Source of the DNA: Succinivibrio sp. | GTDB lineage: Bacteria; Pseudomonadota; Gammaproteobacteria; Enterobacterales; Succinivibrionaceae | Length of the DNA: 37,584 nucleotides | Direction of reading: 5' to 3' | NCBI GenBank assembly: GCA_017469335.1 | Contig: JAFUGP010000055.1 | Span: forward strand, 1 to 37,584 | Shown here: positions 25,376 to 33,571 of the stretch, in pieces | Layout: the number at the start of each line of letters is the position of its first letter | Position numbering within the stretch: position 1 is the stretch's first letter | Notes under the pieces: generated by a model | The model's input: the letters and a program-made list of their open reading frames with translations, nothing else | What the model was told of the DNA's origin: nothing | Databases searched by the model: none | Program-made: the position numbers and the translations under genes

Positions 25376-26620
25376 CTAACTGCGACGGCGCGGTCCTGTC
25401 ACCGCCAGTCCCCGTTGCAGCAGCACTATTGATAAGATGACCTCGCAGTCAGCCCGGCTTAATTTCACGTAGCTGCCGATGCGCTCTCCTTCCTTTAAGT
25501 CCAGCGCCTGCATAATGAGCGGAATATCGGCCCCGCTGCCGCCTAGGTCCTCAAAACAGCGGGGCAGTCCCAGTGAGTCAAAGAGCTGCCTCAAACACTC
25601 GATGCCGCGCAGGGCGGTGACCTGCGGGGCAGAGAAATCCAAAGGCACGTTGAAGACGCGGTGGGCGAACTGTGCCAGCCGCAACGGATTATGACGCAGC
25701 ACGAACTCCATCCAGGCCGGGGTGAGCAGGGCCACCGCCTGGCCGTGAGAACAGTCGTACAGCGAAACCAGCGCATGTTCAAAACGCTCCAACGCCAGAT
25801 CCTGTTCGCGATCGAGCTCGACCTGACTGTCCGAGAGCAGCGCGGCCCACATAATGTTGGCGCGGGCCTCGTAATCATCGGGATCATCACGCAGTCGCTG
25901 CAGCATGAGCCGCACCGTCACCATGATGCCTTCGCACAGCCTGTCGGTCAGTTCCACGCAGCGCGAATTGGTGAAATAACGCTCCAGCACCCTGACCATG
26001 ATGTTGGCGCAGCTGATCCCCAGATGTTTGGGAAAGGAGGTGACCAGTGCCGGGTTGCAGATCACGAAGGACGGCATCAGGCACTCGGCGCTGAAATCAT
26101 AAAGCCTGAGAGTGGCGTCCTCATTGCGCACGCTGACGGTGCCGCGCTCGGAGATGGCCTCGCCGCTGCCGGGCACGGTGATGATGCAGCACAGCTTTAA
26201 GGCGGCAGTGACGCTCTGCCCCTCGCGCAGCCATTTGAGACAGTCAAAATTGTGGGGATCCTCGCCCTCGGCCGGTTGCTGCAGAGCGCTTACCGCCACG
26301 GCCTTGGCGCTGTTGATGGCGCTGCCGCCGCCTATGGCCACAATAAAGTCGATATTCTCGCTGCGGCAGAGCATGGCCGTGGAGTGGATGAAGTCCAGGG
26401 GAGCATTGCGGTACACCCCGCCTCGGCTCAGGCAGTACAGCCCCTGTCGCTGCAGCGAGGTCTTAAGCAGGGTCAGCAGTTCGGGATCGGTGACGTGGGG
26501 CTGGCCGTAGAGCAGCAGCACGCGTTTGCCGCCCGCCGCAACCACCGCCGGAGCCACCTGCTCTTCCTGGTGCATGCCGAAATAAACCCTCGCCCTGGGT
26601 GAGGTGACAAAATTATCCAC
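25376..26620 (-). CDS. Iron-alcohol-dehydrogenase-like protein lacking three metal ligands
   Basis: Group III (Fe-ADH) dehydrogenase fold, YqhD-like: FVTSPRARVYFG at the N-terminus, the dinucleotide loop DFIVAIGGGSAINSAKAVA (91-109), ITVPGSGEAISERG, YEARANIMWAALLS, and HGQAVALLTPAWM. The four iron/zinc ligands of the family are Asp, His, His and His; here the matching positions are Asn206, Arg210, Glu278 and His292 (NIMVRVLERYFT and LALERFEHALVSLYDCSHGQ). The nucleotide site looks usable but the metal site is not, so alcohol dehydrogenation is unlikely. GTG start at 26620, supported by GAGG seven bases upstream. It faces potG across a 281-bp divergent region. Confidence 0.82.
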   Translation of the reverse strand: MDNFVTSPRARVYFGMHQEEQVAPAVVAAGGKRVLLLYGQPHVTDPELLTLLKTSLQRQGLYCLSRGGVYRNAPLDFIHSTAMLCRSENIDFIVAIGGGSAINSAKAVAVSALQQPAEGEDPHNFDCLKWLREGQSVTAALKLCCIITVPGSGEAISERGTVSVRNEDATLRLYDFSAECLMPSFVICNPALVTSFPKHLGISCANIMVRVLERYFTNSRCVELTDRLCEGIMVTVRLMLQRLRDDPDDYEARANIMWAALLSDSQVELDREQDLALERFEHALVSLYDCSHGQAVALLTPAWMEFVLRHNPLRLAQFAHRVFNVPLDFSAPQVTALRGIECLRQLFDSLGLPRCFEDLGGSGADIPLIMQALDLKEGERIGSYVKLSRADCEVILSIVLLQRGLAVTGPRRRS

Positions 26621-26670
26621 CGCTGCGCCTCAGTCACAAAGTTCTGCTAAGAATTTCCGCCCAGCGCTCT

Positions 26671-26695
26671 GACCTCTCGGGGAACCCGAGGGGTC
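26671..26695. repeat. Strong hairpin in the Fe-ADH-like/potG divergent region
   Basis: GACCTCTCGGG (26671-26681), a GAA loop, CCCGAGGGGTC (26685-26695): eleven pairs with one G-U. It starts 51 bp upstream of the Fe-ADH-like start on the minus strand. No T-tract; possibly an RNA leader hairpin or protein-binding site. Confidence 0.45.
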
Positions 26696-26776
26696 GTCTT
26701 GAGCAAAAATAGGCTTAATATTGAATAAGTTAAGATGAAATATTAAAGCAAATTGCGCAAAAAGTCAAAAAAAGTC

Positions 26777-26804
26777 TTGCATTAGATCACATTTTTACTA
26801 AGAT
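26777..26804 (+). promoter_or_regulatory. Promoter candidate for potGHI
   Basis: TTGCAT (26777-26782), 16 bases, TAAGAT (26799-26804), about 98 bases before potG. Confidence 0.45.
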
Positions 26805-26901
26805 CTACTTCGATTTTAAGGGCAAAACCTCAAGCTATCGTTTTGCTTTTAAAGAAGTTTTTCTTAATAAAGACCGCCTTGAGCGGCTTTAACAGAGGAG
26901 A

Positions 26902-28101
26902 ATGCGCCAAGTGGATGTCATGCCCGAGACCGCTGCCGCCGCAGGCGGGGTCAAAAATGTCCGCCGTCCGGGAGAGTTGCCCGGTCAGAAAGCCTCACCG
27001 GCAGGACAGGGTCGCAACCCTATCTTGCAGATCAAGTCCCTCACCAAGGAATTTGGCAACTTCACCGCCGTGGACAAAGTGGATCTCACCGTTTACGAAG
27101 GCGAAATCTTTGCTCTGTTAGGCTCCTCGGGCTGCGGCAAATCCACCTTGCTGCGCATGCTCGCAGGCTTTGAACAGCCCACCTCCGGCAGCATCATGCT
27201 CGACGGTCAGAACATCAACGATCTGCCCCCTTACAAACGTACCATCAACATGATGTTTCAGTCTTACGCGCTCTTCCCCACCATGACCGTGCGCCAGAAC
27301 ATCGCCTTCGGGCTCAAGCAGGAAGGCATGCCGCGCGCCCGCATCGAAGAGCGGGTGGCCAAGATGCTCAAACTGGTGCACATGGAAGACTACATCGACC
27401 GCAAGCCCTTCCAGCTCTCCGGCGGACAAAGGCAGCGCGTGGCGCTGGCCCGCTCCCTGGCCAAGGAGCCCAGGCTTTTGCTGTTGGACGAGCCCATGGG
27501 TGCACTGGACAAGAAGCTGCGCGAGCAGATGAGACTGGAACTGGTGGACATCATCAACTCCGTGGGGGTGACCTGCCTGATGGTCACTCACGACCAGGAA
27601 GAGGCCATGACCATGGCCGATCGCATCGCCATCATGGATCGCGGCGAGTTCGTACAGATAGGCGGCCCGCGGGAGATCTACGAGAACCCCAACTGCCGTT
27701 TCAGCGCCGAGTTCATCGGCTCGGTGAATATCTTCGACTGCAAGCTGGTCTCCTCCAACGCCACGCAGTCGCTCATCGAGACCGGCGATTTTGAGCGGCG
27801 CATCGAGCTCTCCCACGATCTTGATTTGGCCGACGGCATGCCGCTGTCCATTGCCCTGCGCCCCGAGAAGATCTACATCTCAAGTCAAATCCCCGAGGAG
27901 CAGACCAACTGGTGTGAAGGCATAGTGGAGAACATCGCCTATTTGGGCGATATCTCCACCTACTACGTGCGCCTCTCCCGCGGCCGCACGGTGGCCGCCA
28001 CGCTGCCTAACGTCGATCGTTTCAAGACCGGACTGCCCACTTGGGATGATCATGTCTATTTAAGCTGGGATCCCGAATCCTGCATCGCGCTGACTATCTG
28101 A
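26902..28101 (+). CDS. potG: Putrescine ABC transporter ATP-binding protein
   Basis: ATPase of the putrescine importer PotFGHI. Walker A is GSSGCGKST (74-82), the Q-loop lies in NMMFQSYALFPTMT, the signature is LSGGQRQR (172-179) and Walker B is LLLLDEP (192-198), followed by a C-terminal TOBE/OB region (ALRPEKIYIS, PTWDDHVYLSWDPES). LPPYKRTINMMFQSYALFP and SAEFIGSVNIF follow E. coli PotG rather than PotA. The ATG at 26902 is only one base after AGGAG; a GTG at 26911 has better spacing, so the true start may be three codons downstream. First gene of potGHI. Confidence 0.93.
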   Translation: MRQVDVMPETAAAAGGVKNVRRPGELPGQKASPAGQGRNPILQIKSLTKEFGNFTAVDKVDLTVYEGEIFALLGSSGCGKSTLLRMLAGFEQPTSGSIMLDGQNINDLPPYKRTINMMFQSYALFPTMTVRQNIAFGLKQEGMPRARIEERVAKMLKLVHMEDYIDRKPFQLSGGQRQRVALARSLAKEPRLLLLDEPMGALDKKLREQMRLELVDIINSVGVTCLMVTHDQEEAMTMADRIAIMDRGEFVQIGGPREIYENPNCRFSAEFIGSVNIFDCKLVSSNATQSLIETGDFERRIELSHDLDLADGMPLSIALRPEKIYISSQIPEEQTNWCEGIVENIAYLGDISTYYVRLSRGRTVAATLPNVDRFKTGLPTWDDHVYLSWDPESCIALTI

Positions 28102-28112
28102 CGGAGTAGAAC

Positions 28113-29102
28113 ATGCCCACTGGAATTGCCGGCAGCTCGGCACTGCTGCGCCGGCGGCGCCTCGCGCGTTTTGCCCCCAAAAGGCGCAAAAAGGAAATCA
28201 AGGTACTGGTACAGGAAACCACCTGGCGGGACTGGGCTCTGGTGGCCCTGCCCTACCTGTGGATGCTGCTGTTCTTCCTCATGCCCTTCCTCATCATCTT
28301 CAAGATCTCAATGTCCGTAACCGAGATAGCCATCCCGCCTTACTCGCCCATCGTGACCTTCAAGGAAGGGGCCATGCAGATCATTTTGCATCTGGAAAAT
28401 TACACCTCCATCTTCACCGATGAGGACGGCACCTACCTGAAGTCCTATCTGAAGTCGCTGCAGGTGGCCTTTTTCTCCACCCTGCTGTGTCTGCTCATCG
28501 GCTATCCCATCGCCTGGGCGCTGGCCAACTGCAAGACCGCCACGCGCAACGTCCTGTTCATGCTTATCATCATGCCCAGCTGGACCTCCTTCGTAGTCAG
28601 GATCTACGCCTGGATGACCTTGCTCAAGCGGGACGGCCTCATCAATGACATCCTGATGGTACTGGGCATCATCGACGAGCCGCTGCACATGCTGCAGACG
28701 GATTTTGCCGTGTATGTGGGCATAGTCTACTGTTATCTGCCCTATATGGTGCTGCCGCTGTTCACCGCGCTCATGAAGGTCGATTACACCCTCATCGAGG
28801 CCGCTTATGACTTAGGCTGCCGGCCGGTGCGCACCTTCTTCTCGGTGCTGGTGCCGCAAACCAGAAGCGGCATTATGGCAGGCTCCATGCTGGTGTTCAT
28901 CCCGGCGCTGGGCGAATACGTGATCCCCGAACTGTTGGGCGGCAAGGGCTCCATCCTCATCGGCCGCATTCTCTGGCAGGAATTCTTCAACAACCGCGAC
29001 TGGCCTTTGGCCTCGGCGGTGGCCATCGTGATGCTGACCATTCTGGCCATACCCATCGTGTACTTCCTCAAGTCACAGCGCAAGGCGCGGGAGCGTGTAT
29101 GA
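28113..29102 (+). CDS. potH: Putrescine ABC transporter permease
   Basis: First membrane subunit of the putrescine importer. The order of segments matches E. coli PotH: ALPYLWMLLFFLMPFLIIFKIS, LKSLQVAFFSTLLCLLIGYPIAWAL, MPSWTSFVVRIYAWM, the coupling-helix EAA loop EAAYDLGCRPVRTFFSVLVPQT, and ALGEYVIPELLGG with LWQEFFNNRDWPLASAVAI. GGAG eight bases before the ATG. It starts 11 bases after potG and overlaps potI by ATGA. The basic N-terminal extension (RRRRLARFAPKRRKKE) is longer than in E. coli. Confidence 0.95.
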   Translation: MPTGIAGSSALLRRRRLARFAPKRRKKEIKVLVQETTWRDWALVALPYLWMLLFFLMPFLIIFKISMSVTEIAIPPYSPIVTFKEGAMQIILHLENYTSIFTDEDGTYLKSYLKSLQVAFFSTLLCLLIGYPIAWALANCKTATRNVLFMLIIMPSWTSFVVRIYAWMTLLKRDGLINDILMVLGIIDEPLHMLQTDFAVYVGIVYCYLPYMVLPLFTALMKVDYTLIEAAYDLGCRPVRTFFSVLVPQTRSGIMAGSMLVFIPALGEYVIPELLGGKGSILIGRILWQEFFNNRDWPLASAVAIVMLTILAIPIVYFLKSQRKARERV

Positions 29103-29980
29103 ACGAGTTCATCAGCAGGCGCCGCTCCAAGGCGGCGCGCATCGGGATCCTGACGTTGGCCCTGATCTTTTTGTATCTGCCCATCACCATGCTCATCGTC
29201 TACTCCTTCAACGCCTCCAAGATGGTGACGGTGTGGACGGAATTCTCGCTGAAGTGGTACGGGGTGCTCATCCATGATGACGCCATGATCAGGGCGCTGG
29301 GCATTTCACTGACCATCGGTCTGCTCTCGGCCGCCGCCTCGGTGGTGATCGGTACCCTGGCCGCCTTCGTGATGACGCGCGTGCACCATTTTACGGGCGA
29401 GTCGGCCTTCATGCTCTTCATGACCGCCCCCATGGTGCTGCCGGAGGTCATCACCGGACTGGCGCTGTTGCTGCTCTTCGTGACCTTAGGCGATCTCGTT
29501 CCGGTATTTCAGGAGCGCGGCATCATCGCCATCTGGATCGCCCATGTCACCTTCTGCTCGGCTTACGCCACGGTGGTGATCCGCTCGCGCTTCATCGAGC
29601 TGGACGTCTCCATTGAGGAGGCAGCGCAGGATCTGGGAGCAGGTCCGGTGAAGGTGTTCTTTCTCATCATGCTGCCGGCGCTCATGCCCGCCGAAGTGGC
29701 CGCCTTCTTGCTCTCCTTTACCATGTCCATGGATGATCTGGTGATCACCAGCTTCGTCGCCGGCCCCGATTCCACCACGCTGCCCATGCAGATTTTCAGC
29801 TCGGTCAGACGCGGTCTCTCCCCGGAAATCAACGCGCTGGCCTCCATCATCATTGCGGTGGCGTCAATCGGTACCTTCATCGGCTGGCTCTCCTTGGTAC
29901 GCAAGCAAAAGCGCATGGAGGCGGATGCCGCCAAGGCCGCCGAGGAAGCCCGTCGCGAGCGCGAGCGTCTCAAGGCCTGA
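29099..29980 (+). CDS. potI: Putrescine ABC transporter permease
   Basis: Second membrane subunit. IFLYLPITMLIVYSFNASKMVTVW, the DDAMIRALGISLTIG segment, the EAA loop EEAAQDLGAGPVKVFFLIMLP and SMDDLVITSFVAGPDSTTLPMQIFSSVRRG follow E. coli PotI. A charged C-terminal tail (AAEEARRERERLKA) is present. It overlaps potH by four bases and is followed by a strong terminator. No potF-type binding protein gene follows or precedes. Confidence 0.95.
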   Translation: MNEFISRRRSKAARIGILTLALIFLYLPITMLIVYSFNASKMVTVWTEFSLKWYGVLIHDDAMIRALGISLTIGLLSAAASVVIGTLAAFVMTRVHHFTGESAFMLFMTAPMVLPEVITGLALLLLFVTLGDLVPVFQERGIIAIWIAHVTFCSAYATVVIRSRFIELDVSIEEAAQDLGAGPVKVFFLIMLPALMPAEVAAFLLSFTMSMDDLVITSFVAGPDSTTLPMQIFSSVRRGLSPEINALASIIIAVASIGTFIGWLSLVRKQKRMEADAAKAAEEARRERERLKA

Positions 29981-30026
29981 GCAGTATTGTTTTGAACTCA
30001 GATCCTGCGCCGGCCGCAGGAGCGTA

Positions 30027-30062
30027 CACCGGCAGAGGCTTAGTGCCCCTGCCGGTGTTTTT
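30027..30062 (+). terminator. Intrinsic terminator of potGHI
   Basis: CACCGGCAG (30027-30035) pairs with CTGCCGGTG (30049-30057), extended inward by GGC/GCC after one mismatch, and is followed by five T. A smaller CCTGCG/CGCAGG hairpin (30004-30020) precedes it. Confidence 0.88.
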
Positions 30063-30125
30063 ATGCCCCCCGTCCTAAAGTTCGCTTAAAAAGCTGCCGA
30101 TAAGGGCAGATAGGAGGAGATTTCC

Positions 30126-31031
30126 ATGACCATGACAGCACTCAATTCCTTAGGCAGCGGTTTCGGCGTTAGCCGTGATCAGGAGCTGCACAACGTTCAG
30201 CACAGCCAGCAGCAAGGCGCGGTCAACGAACAGTCCGACAAGCGCGGCTTGGAGTCGGTGCGCGCGGTGGGTGAACTGGAGCACACCGAGACCAACCACG
30301 ACAACGACGTGTTCTCCTCAAACCGTCAGGTGGCTTTCCAGGCCTATATCAACTACAACGGTCAGGACCACGGCACGGGCAGCACCACCAAGGCTCAGAG
30401 CGAGCCGCAGCTGCCTTTTGCCTCGCAGGAAGAGGATGAGGCGGTGTTCAATCCTCTGGGCGACGACGAGGATGAGGAAGAGGCGGACAACCCGCTTAAG
30501 GCAGCCTCAGAAGAGGACGAAGACAAGCCTAAATTAGGCGAGAAATCCGTCAAGGGTGCCGACGGTCAGGAACTTACTGACGAGGAAAAGCAGAAACTTG
30601 AGGAACTGCAGGATCGCGATGAAGAGGTGCGCGTGCATGAGCAGGCCCACCAGTCCCGCGGCGGGGCCCTGGCCTCCTCGCCCTCCTATGAATACGAAAA
30701 AGGCCCCGACGGCAAGAACTACGCCGTAGGCGGTCACGTCAACATCGATATCTCCGAAGAGGACGATCCGCAGAAGACCATCACCAAGATGCAGACCGTC
30801 AAGGCCGCGGCCTTAGCGCCGCAGGAGCCCTCCTCGCAGGATCGCAAGGTGGCGGCCGAAGCGCAGCAAAAGGAGAACGCGGCCCGCGCCGAACTGGCCG
30901 AGCAGCGCCGTGAAGGCACGGATACCGGCGATGTGCACAGCAACGGAGTATCCGGCAGCAATGATCAGGATAAACAGGACGTCACCCCCAATCCGGGCTC
31001 GGCCTCAACCTCAGACAGCCTAAGCGAGTAG
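30126..31031 (+). CDS. SprA-like putative metalloprotease (CJM1_0395 family)
   Basis: Belongs to the family marked by EVRVHEQAH and a PSYEYEKGPDGKNYAVGG box. HEQAH (171-175) is a zincin-type HExxH; the box lies at 186-203. Family members usually read VGGEV after this box; here it is VGGHV, with His204. The first 165 residues are hydrophilic, with a very acidic stretch (about 101-135), and the C-terminus is a Ser/Asp/Asn-rich tail, so most of the 301 residues look disordered. There is no signal peptide. AGGAGGAG lies just before the ATG. Single gene between two terminators; its role is not known. Confidence 0.82.
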   Translation: MTMTALNSLGSGFGVSRDQELHNVQHSQQQGAVNEQSDKRGLESVRAVGELEHTETNHDNDVFSSNRQVAFQAYINYNGQDHGTGSTTKAQSEPQLPFASQEEDEAVFNPLGDDEDEEEADNPLKAASEEDEDKPKLGEKSVKGADGQELTDEEKQKLEELQDRDEEVRVHEQAHQSRGGALASSPSYEYEKGPDGKNYAVGGHVNIDISEEDDPQKTITKMQTVKAAALAPQEPSSQDRKVAAEAQQKENAARAELAEQRREGTDTGDVHSNGVSGSNDQDKQDVTPNPGSASTSDSLSE

Positions 31032-31054
31032 TCTTTGAGCCTGTGTCCTGCCAG

Positions 31055-31081
31055 ACAGCGCCTGAGGGCGCTGTTTTTTTT
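31055..31081 (+). terminator. Intrinsic terminator after the SprA-like gene
   Basis: ACAGCGCC (31055-31062), TGAG loop, GGCGCTGT (31067-31074), then eight T. Confidence 0.94.
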
Positions 31082-31215
31082 GGCCGTTCTTTTTTAGGAC
31101 GCTTTGAGCTTTGGGCAACGGCAAAGCATACCCACGCACAGCCCTCATCACTGTCCCTTTTTAGTGCAGCACTCCAAAAGCTGAGCTTGAGATAGCCAGT
31201 TGCGGCGCTCTGGCC

Positions 31216-31221
31216 TATAAT
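31216..31221 (+). promoter_or_regulatory. -10 box of the NhaC-family gene
   Basis: A perfect TATAAT 41 bases before the start codon. The nearest -35-like hexamer (TTGAGA, 31187-31192) is too far at 23 bases, so an activator may be needed. Confidence 0.5.
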
Positions 31222-31262
31222 GCACACAGTTTTGCCCCATGGGGGCGTCTTTGGAGTTGTAT

Positions 31263-32822
31263 ATGGATCCCATCAACGCCGGCTGGCTCTCGCTGCTGCC
31301 TCCTGTCATCGCAGTGGGTCTGGCCTTGTACACCAAAGAGGTGTTCTCCTCACTTATCGTCGGTATTCTCACCGGCTGCTGCATCTACGCCGTCAGCACC
31401 GATCTCAATGTGGTGGTAGGTACCGTCGAAACCACCTTCAAAATTATGGGCAGCCGCTTTGACCTGAGCATTGTGCTTTTCTGCTCGATGTTAGGCTCCT
31501 TGGTCTATGTAATGTCCATGGCAGGCGGCACCAAGGCCTACGGCAAGTGGGCCACCACCCGGATCAAGGGCCGCCGCAGCGCCATGCTCTCCACCTCGGT
31601 CCTAGGCGCCTTCATCTTCATCGACGACTACTTCAACTGCCTGACCGTCGGCACCGTGATGCGCCCCATTACCGACGCCTACAAGATCTCGCGCGCCAAA
31701 CTGGCCTACATCATCGACGCCACCGCAGCTCCCGTGTGCATCATCGCGCCGGTCTCCTCCTGGGCGGCGGCCGTAGGCTCCAATCTCAAGGACACTCAGG
31801 CCTTCAACAGCGAGATGGAGGCTTTCGTCGCCACCATCCCCTGGAACTTCTATGCCCTGCTCTGCCTGGCTCTGGTAGTGGGGTTGAGCCTGATGCGGCT
31901 TGATTTCGGGCCCATGCGCAAAGCCGAGCTGGAGTGCCTGCAGGGTCAGGACAATTCACAGCAGGAGATGGAAGAACATGACGGTCCCATTGATGTCAAG
32001 GCCCGGGGAACCATCGCCGACATGGTGGTGCCCATTCTGGCCCTGATCGTGTTCGCCACCTTGGCCTTGCTGTACGTGGGCGGCTATTTCGGGGATGATG
32101 AGGCCTACCACAGCATCGGAGCGGCCTTCGGCAACACCGATGCCGGTCCGGCGCTGGTAATGGGCTCTTTCGCCGCTCTCGTGGTAGCCTTCATCATGTT
32201 TGTCTCACGCCGTCTGCTCAACGTGAAAACCTTTATGGAAGGTGTGCTGCGCGGAGTTCAGGCCATGGTGCCGGCCAACATGATCTTGGTGTTCGCCTGG
32301 ACCATCTCGGGCGTGTGCCGCGATCTGCTGCAAACCCAGGTCTTCATCGCCGAGCTGGTGCAGAACGATACCGGTTTTCTGGGCATGGTACTGCCGGCGG
32401 TGATTTTTGCCATCGCCAGTTTCCTGTCCTTCTCCACCGGCACGGCCTGGGGCACCTTCGGCATCCTCATCCCCATCGTGGTTACGGTGGCGGAGGCCAT
32501 TGATCCCGGCTCACAGCAGCTGGTGGTGATCACCCTCTCGGCCACGCTGGCCGGCTCCGTGTTCGGCGATCACTGCTCGCCCATCTCCGACACCACCATC
32601 CTCTCCTCGGCCGGTGCCGGCTGCGTGCACATCGAGCACGTCTACACCCAGCTGCCTTATGCCTGCACCGTGGCGGTTTGCGCCTTCATAGGCTACCTGG
32701 TGGCCGGCTTTACCTACAGTCTGCCCTTAAGCCTGGGCACGGCGGCCGTGCTGCTGGCGGCGGCGGTGTTCATCTTAAACAGCCGTCAGCGCCTGACGGA
32801 GCGGGCCAAAGCCCGAGCGTAA
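31263..32822 (+). CDS. NhaC-family sodium/proton antiporter
   Basis: Inner-membrane antiporter of the NhaC/ArsB-like superfamily. Diagnostic segments are FIFIDDYFNCLTVGTVMRPITD, KISRAKLAYIIDATAAPVCIIAPVSSWAAAVG and, in the second half, FSTGTAWGTFGILIPIVV and SVFGDHCSPISDTTILSSAGAGC. About 11-12 hydrophobic segments over 519 residues, with an acidic cytoplasmic loop near 225-250. Some relatives exchange organic ions, so sodium is the likely but not proven substrate. The ATG at 31263 is preferred to the ATG at 31239 because GGAG lies seven bases before it. Single gene with its own promoter and terminator. Confidence 0.92.
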   Translation: MDPINAGWLSLLPPVIAVGLALYTKEVFSSLIVGILTGCCIYAVSTDLNVVVGTVETTFKIMGSRFDLSIVLFCSMLGSLVYVMSMAGGTKAYGKWATTRIKGRRSAMLSTSVLGAFIFIDDYFNCLTVGTVMRPITDAYKISRAKLAYIIDATAAPVCIIAPVSSWAAAVGSNLKDTQAFNSEMEAFVATIPWNFYALLCLALVVGLSLMRLDFGPMRKAELECLQGQDNSQQEMEEHDGPIDVKARGTIADMVVPILALIVFATLALLYVGGYFGDDEAYHSIGAAFGNTDAGPALVMGSFAALVVAFIMFVSRRLLNVKTFMEGVLRGVQAMVPANMILVFAWTISGVCRDLLQTQVFIAELVQNDTGFLGMVLPAVIFAIASFLSFSTGTAWGTFGILIPIVVTVAEAIDPGSQQLVVITLSATLAGSVFGDHCSPISDTTILSSAGAGCVHIEHVYTQLPYACTVAVCAFIGYLVAGFTYSLPLSLGTAAVLLAAAVFILNSRQRLTERAKARA

Positions 32823-32842
32823 CCTGACTTTGACAGTCTAAG

Positions 32843-32864
32843 GCCGCCTTAGGGCGGCTTTTTT
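32843..32864 (+). terminator. Intrinsic terminator of the NhaC-family gene
   Basis: GCCGCC (32843-32848), TTAG loop, GGCGGC (32853-32858), then six T. Confidence 0.93.
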
Positions 32865-32903
32865 CTTGATGAGAATGGAGATAAGAAAAGTCTGAGGCGG
32901 ATT

Positions 32904-33539
32904 TCAGCAGCCGCGCACGGCCAGCACCTGCCGGCTCTTTAGACCGCGCAGCAAAGTTTCCACCGCGGCCTTGGCAAAATCCCGCACGCTGATACAGGAG
33001 CCGCCGTCCAGGCCCATCGGCAGCACTTCCTCGGTAAACTCCAGCTCCTTGCCTCCAGGGCCCTGCAGATCCAACAGCAAAGGCGGGCAGAGCATGGTCC
33101 AGTTCACGTCGCGGTTTTCCTTTAGACGCTTGAAGGCATTGAGGCAGAGCCTTAAGTACACGCTCTTGTCGTCATGGCATAACAGCTGACTGTCGAGCAC
33201 ATAGGTGGAACGGCTTTTGTCGGTATACAGGCACGAGCAGGAACCGATAACCAGCAGCGGCAGCGCCTGATCTTTTAACAGCTCGCACAGATGCCACAGC
33301 GGCAGCAGCTCACTGGAGTAGCGTTTGACCTGGGGAAAGGAAGTGGCGTCCACCACGTAGTGCAGATCCTGCAGATCCTCCGCGCTTAAATCCTGGTAGG
33401 ACTTGATGAGCAGCGGGCCGTCACCCGTCAGTGAAGCGGCATTCTCCACCACGCTGAGCACACCGATGCCCACCGCCTCGGCCTGCTCCACGATGAGTCC
33501 GCCTAAGGGAGCGTTGGCACCTAAAACCGCGATCCTCAT
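32904..33539 (-). CDS. NAD(P)-binding Rossmann-fold protein (atypical SDR, NmrA/YwnB-like)
   Basis: N-terminal VLGANAPLGGLIVEQAEAVG is the dinucleotide-binding loop of atypical short-chain dehydrogenases (GxxGxxG variant, residues 7-13). The rest follows the NAD(P)H-binding pattern: HYVVDATSF, LLVIGSCSCLY, a segment WTMLCPPLLLDL and ISVRDFAKAAVETLL. There is no clear Tyr-x-x-x-Lys catalytic pair, so it may sense or bind nucleotide rather than reduce a substrate. It has 211 residues and follows the HNH gene by 32 bases on the same strand, probably one transcript. Confidence 0.75.
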   Translation of the reverse strand: MRIAVLGANAPLGGLIVEQAEAVGIGVLSVVENAASLTGDGPLLIKSYQDLSAEDLQDLHYVVDATSFPQVKRYSSELLPLWHLCELLKDQALPLLVIGSCSCLYTDKSRSTYVLDSQLLCHDDKSVYLRLCLNAFKRLKENRDVNWTMLCPPLLLDLQGPGGKELEFTEEVLPMGLDGGSCISVRDFAKAAVETLLRGLKSRQVLAVRGC

Positions 33540-33571
33540 GACTGCGCCTGACCGTTCACCTGAGGAAAAAC

